From Toxotes chatareus (lineage: Eukaryota > Chordata > Actinopteri > Toxotidae): a stretch of DNA of 64,000 nt. The notes under the pieces were generated by a model. The model searched no databases, had not been told where the DNA came from, and was given only the letters and a program-made list of their open reading frames with translations. The position numbers and the translations under genes were made by a program. The stretch spans positions 18,927,047 through 18,991,046 of the forward strand of contig CM028882.1 of the NCBI GenBank assembly GCA_016801885.1, written 5' to 3'. Shown piece after piece: positions 62,101 to 64,000 of this stretch (position 1 is its first letter; every line of letters starts with the position of its first letter).

Positions 62101-63031
62101 CCAACAAACAGCAGTCATGTATTGCATTGAAAAATCGGTAGAATACATTTCAAATATTTGTCAAAACATCAAAAGCACTTGATTAATCTTATCTCACTAA
62201 GTATGTGCTCATGTTTAAGGTTGTCAGAAGAATCAAAACATTAAGTCTGGATAAAATATTTCAAACAAATCACACACTTCAAAGGCTGAAAATCACTAAA
62301 TGTGAAGGAAAGCAGCCTCGTGAGTTCTCGCTCCTTTCGTTACAGCTACAGAGCAATCTTTCTCCCAGCGGAAAAGAAAGAAATGAGTGAGGGAGGCTCA
62401 GGAGGTCGTAGCTATTAGAGTCACTACATAGCATTAGCTAATTGGGATCCAAACAAACTCTACTGAACACAAATGAATGGAAAAGGCTAAAGAATCTAGT
62501 CAGAACCACATGTGTATCTTGTTTCAGTGTTTTCCTTTATAAATACAAATATCTGGGGATAGGACTCAATAGAACACTGCATCAATAATTGTCTCAGTAA
62601 GGCAGACATCTAGACTAAATCTAAGACATATTTAGTAAACAAGCCTGCATACTGTGCATAAACAGATACAGTTCAAAGCTCATTACAAGACCCTCCAATA
62701 AATGCACATTCTGTCCAATTCTAGCTACACAGTGTGTCTCTCAAGAGAACAAAGAAACCCTGGAGGTTTCAGATAACAAGCTCCCTGTTCTCTGGTCTTT
62801 ACACTACAGTTACTCCAGAGCCAGATGTACGTCTACCTCTGAGAGGCAGATTGGAGATGCTCGCCGTTTGGCATAAACAGAGGTCTCTGATTACAGTGGA
62901 TAGTACTGATTTTTTTTTGTAGTGAACATGTTTATAATAGATAGGTGAGGGTATAAGAGAAGCAGAGCAAGAAAAATTATAACCAACATGTACAAAGTGT
63001 GTGTAAGCATGCCGTATGTGTGTGTTCATAC
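59151..63031. other. intron segment next to the COMM-domain exon
   Basis: Pyrimidine-rich stretches at 60230-60470 and 61080-61260, and the T25 run. No gene or clear transposon is recognised. Confidence 0.5.
60792..60816. repeat. T25 homopolymer
   Basis: Twenty-five T in a row. Other A runs of 16-20 nt are at 8041-8057, 10598-10614, 14350-14365, 18140-18159 and 51636-51653. Confidence 0.95.
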
Positions 63032-63142
63032 CTCAGAGTCTTCACTGCGGAGCCCCAGTTGAAGGACAGCACTTGGAGATTTCAGCTTGGCTTGACTGGA
63101 CTGGGCCATCTGCAGGTTCAACTGCCAACCAACATACTCCAG
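63032..63142 (-). CDS. commd10: COMMD10, antepenultimate coding exon (start of COMM domain)
   Basis: Read on the minus strand, this 111-nt exon follows a TTTTTCAG acceptor and precedes a GTATG donor. It encodes 37 residues beginning [13 protein letters not shown] and ending LGLRSEDSE, open throughout and phase 0 at both ends. The sequence closely matches vertebrate COMMD10, including the tryptophan-containing start of the COMM domain (VGWQLNLQ) and the AKLKSP segment. COMMD10 is a subunit of the Commander complex (COMMD1-10 with CCDC22, CCDC93 and Retriever), which works in endosomal cargo recycling; the COMM domain mediates COMMD-COMMD assembly. The next coding exon is 50 kb away at 12794-12853, and joining across it keeps frame and alignment length. 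Upstream exons are not in the window. Identification rests on recalled family sequence, not on a search. Confidence 0.93.
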
Positions 63143-64000
63143 CTGAAAAACACAAATGGTGCCAGGCTTTTTTTTTAAATATTAACATAGTTATAATGAA
63201 GCCTCACACTTCTAAATGTCCTAGACACATTTTCAGACTGAAAAACTGAAACTCACTTGCCCCACAAAATAACAGTGGAAGCAGAATTTCTGAAAAAGAC
63301 TGCACATTTGTGCATATTCATGCATATATTCATATTTTATTACTCTTTTTTCCTTAATGTGGTCTCACTATCTGGCCTAAAATTTTCACTATTCATTGAT
63401 CAGGGCTATGTTTAAGATACACCTTTATTAGACCCACAATGGGGAAATTGCATCTGTCAAAGCAGCATTTTTTATGAACCTTATTATAAATGAAAATGCA
63501 AATAGAAACCACTGCAAATCAAAAAAAGCAAAAAAGTAACAAATTCTCACATTTGAGGACCTGGAACCATTAAAGTTTGAAAAATGAAAACAGCTTTGCT
63601 CAGTCTTGCCTTGTTTCTTTTCCTCCAAACTGCAAGTTTTCAGATTATCATTCAGTCATCCTAACTTTGCTCCAACATCTCTGAATGTGAAAAAGGCCGA
63701 TTTGATGCTAAAGTCAGGCAAAAACCTTGTAGTGTCTCCAAACACCAATTTCACCAATCCACCGCCTGCCTGGCTGATTTACTGAGAGATACCTCATCAG
63801 TCAGCTGTAGCAGTGTGATAGATTAGCAGCACTGACTCAAGGCAGAGCAGTTAAGTGTTTTATGATGCAGAGAAAGGCCATAATAATAAACCATGTGTGA
63901 CTTATTGGGTCTGGATGCTTCCACAGCATCAGAGGACAGGTGTGAGGTGGGGAAGGGCTGGGCATCGTTATTCACAACTGGAACAACATTCACATTAGCA
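63143..64000 (-). other. commd10 intron upstream of the COMM-domain exons (partial)
   Basis: This is intronic by position, because the next COMMD10 exon (encoding the region before LEYVGW) was not found before the window ends. It carries a short repeat tail at 63419-63540. Nothing else is recognised. Confidence 0.6.
63419..63540 (+). repeat. short teleost repeat tail
   Basis: CACCTTTATTAGACCCACAA followed by TGGGGAAATTGCAT looks like the 3' tail of a non-LTR or SINE-type repeat, 277 bp upstream (in the gene's sense) of the COMM-domain exon at 63032-63142. Confidence 0.4.

Overview
This window is nuclear DNA from a ray-finned fish, most likely a percomorph teleost. The evidence is AT-rich, gene-poor sequence with abundant dinucleotide microsatellites, several interspersed repeats of kinds common in percomorph genomes, a vertebrate-type spliced gene, and a BEL/Pao LTR retrotransposon. 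There are no bacterial operons, CRISPR arrays or rRNA genes, and I found no tRNA gene. Most open reading frames are chance readings of introns and microsatellites.

The only host gene I can support is commd10, on the minus strand. Its last three coding exons lie at 63032-63142, 12794-12853 and 12447-12485. Together they encode 69 residues (37 + 20 + 12), essentially the whole C-terminal COMM domain, followed by a stop codon. Both junctions are phase 0 with GT-AG borders. A 50,178-bp intron separates the first two of these exons and a 308-bp intron the last two. The 5' exons lie beyond base 64000. COMMD10 is a subunit of the Commander endosomal-recycling complex.

Layout: 1 to about 12120 is the region downstream of commd10, with SINE remnants and purine-rich repeats but no recognised gene. 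From about 12120 to 12853 are the commd10 3'UTR and two short exons. From 12854 to 63031 is the giant intron. From 63032 to 64000 are one exon and part of the next intron.

The main insertion in the intron is a near-complete BEL/Pao element at 42551-49277, in the same orientation as commd10. It has two LTRs (730 and 697 bp, about 2.6% substitution divergence by hand count), a 17-nt tRNA-Tyr primer-binding site, and remnants of gag (with zinc knuckles), aspartic protease, reverse transcriptase, RNase H, integrase and the integrase C-terminal domain. Many frameshifts, two isolated in-frame stop codons and a small deletion break the coding region, so it cannot make the full polyprotein. I see no env gene. 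Other intron contents are a 275-bp hAT-type MITE with a near-perfect 8-bp target duplication, a 112-bp foldback element, a probable 0.9-kb DNA transposon remnant, several diffuse teleost repeats, a 53-nt alternating purine-pyrimidine palindromic tract and a 95-nt TG repeat.

I found no convincing undescribed biological system. The observations most worth checking are the CT microsatellite that serves as the polypyrimidine tract of the penultimate commd10 exon, the sense-oriented BEL element carrying poly(A) signals inside the intron, and the mismatch between its young LTRs and its badly broken coding region.
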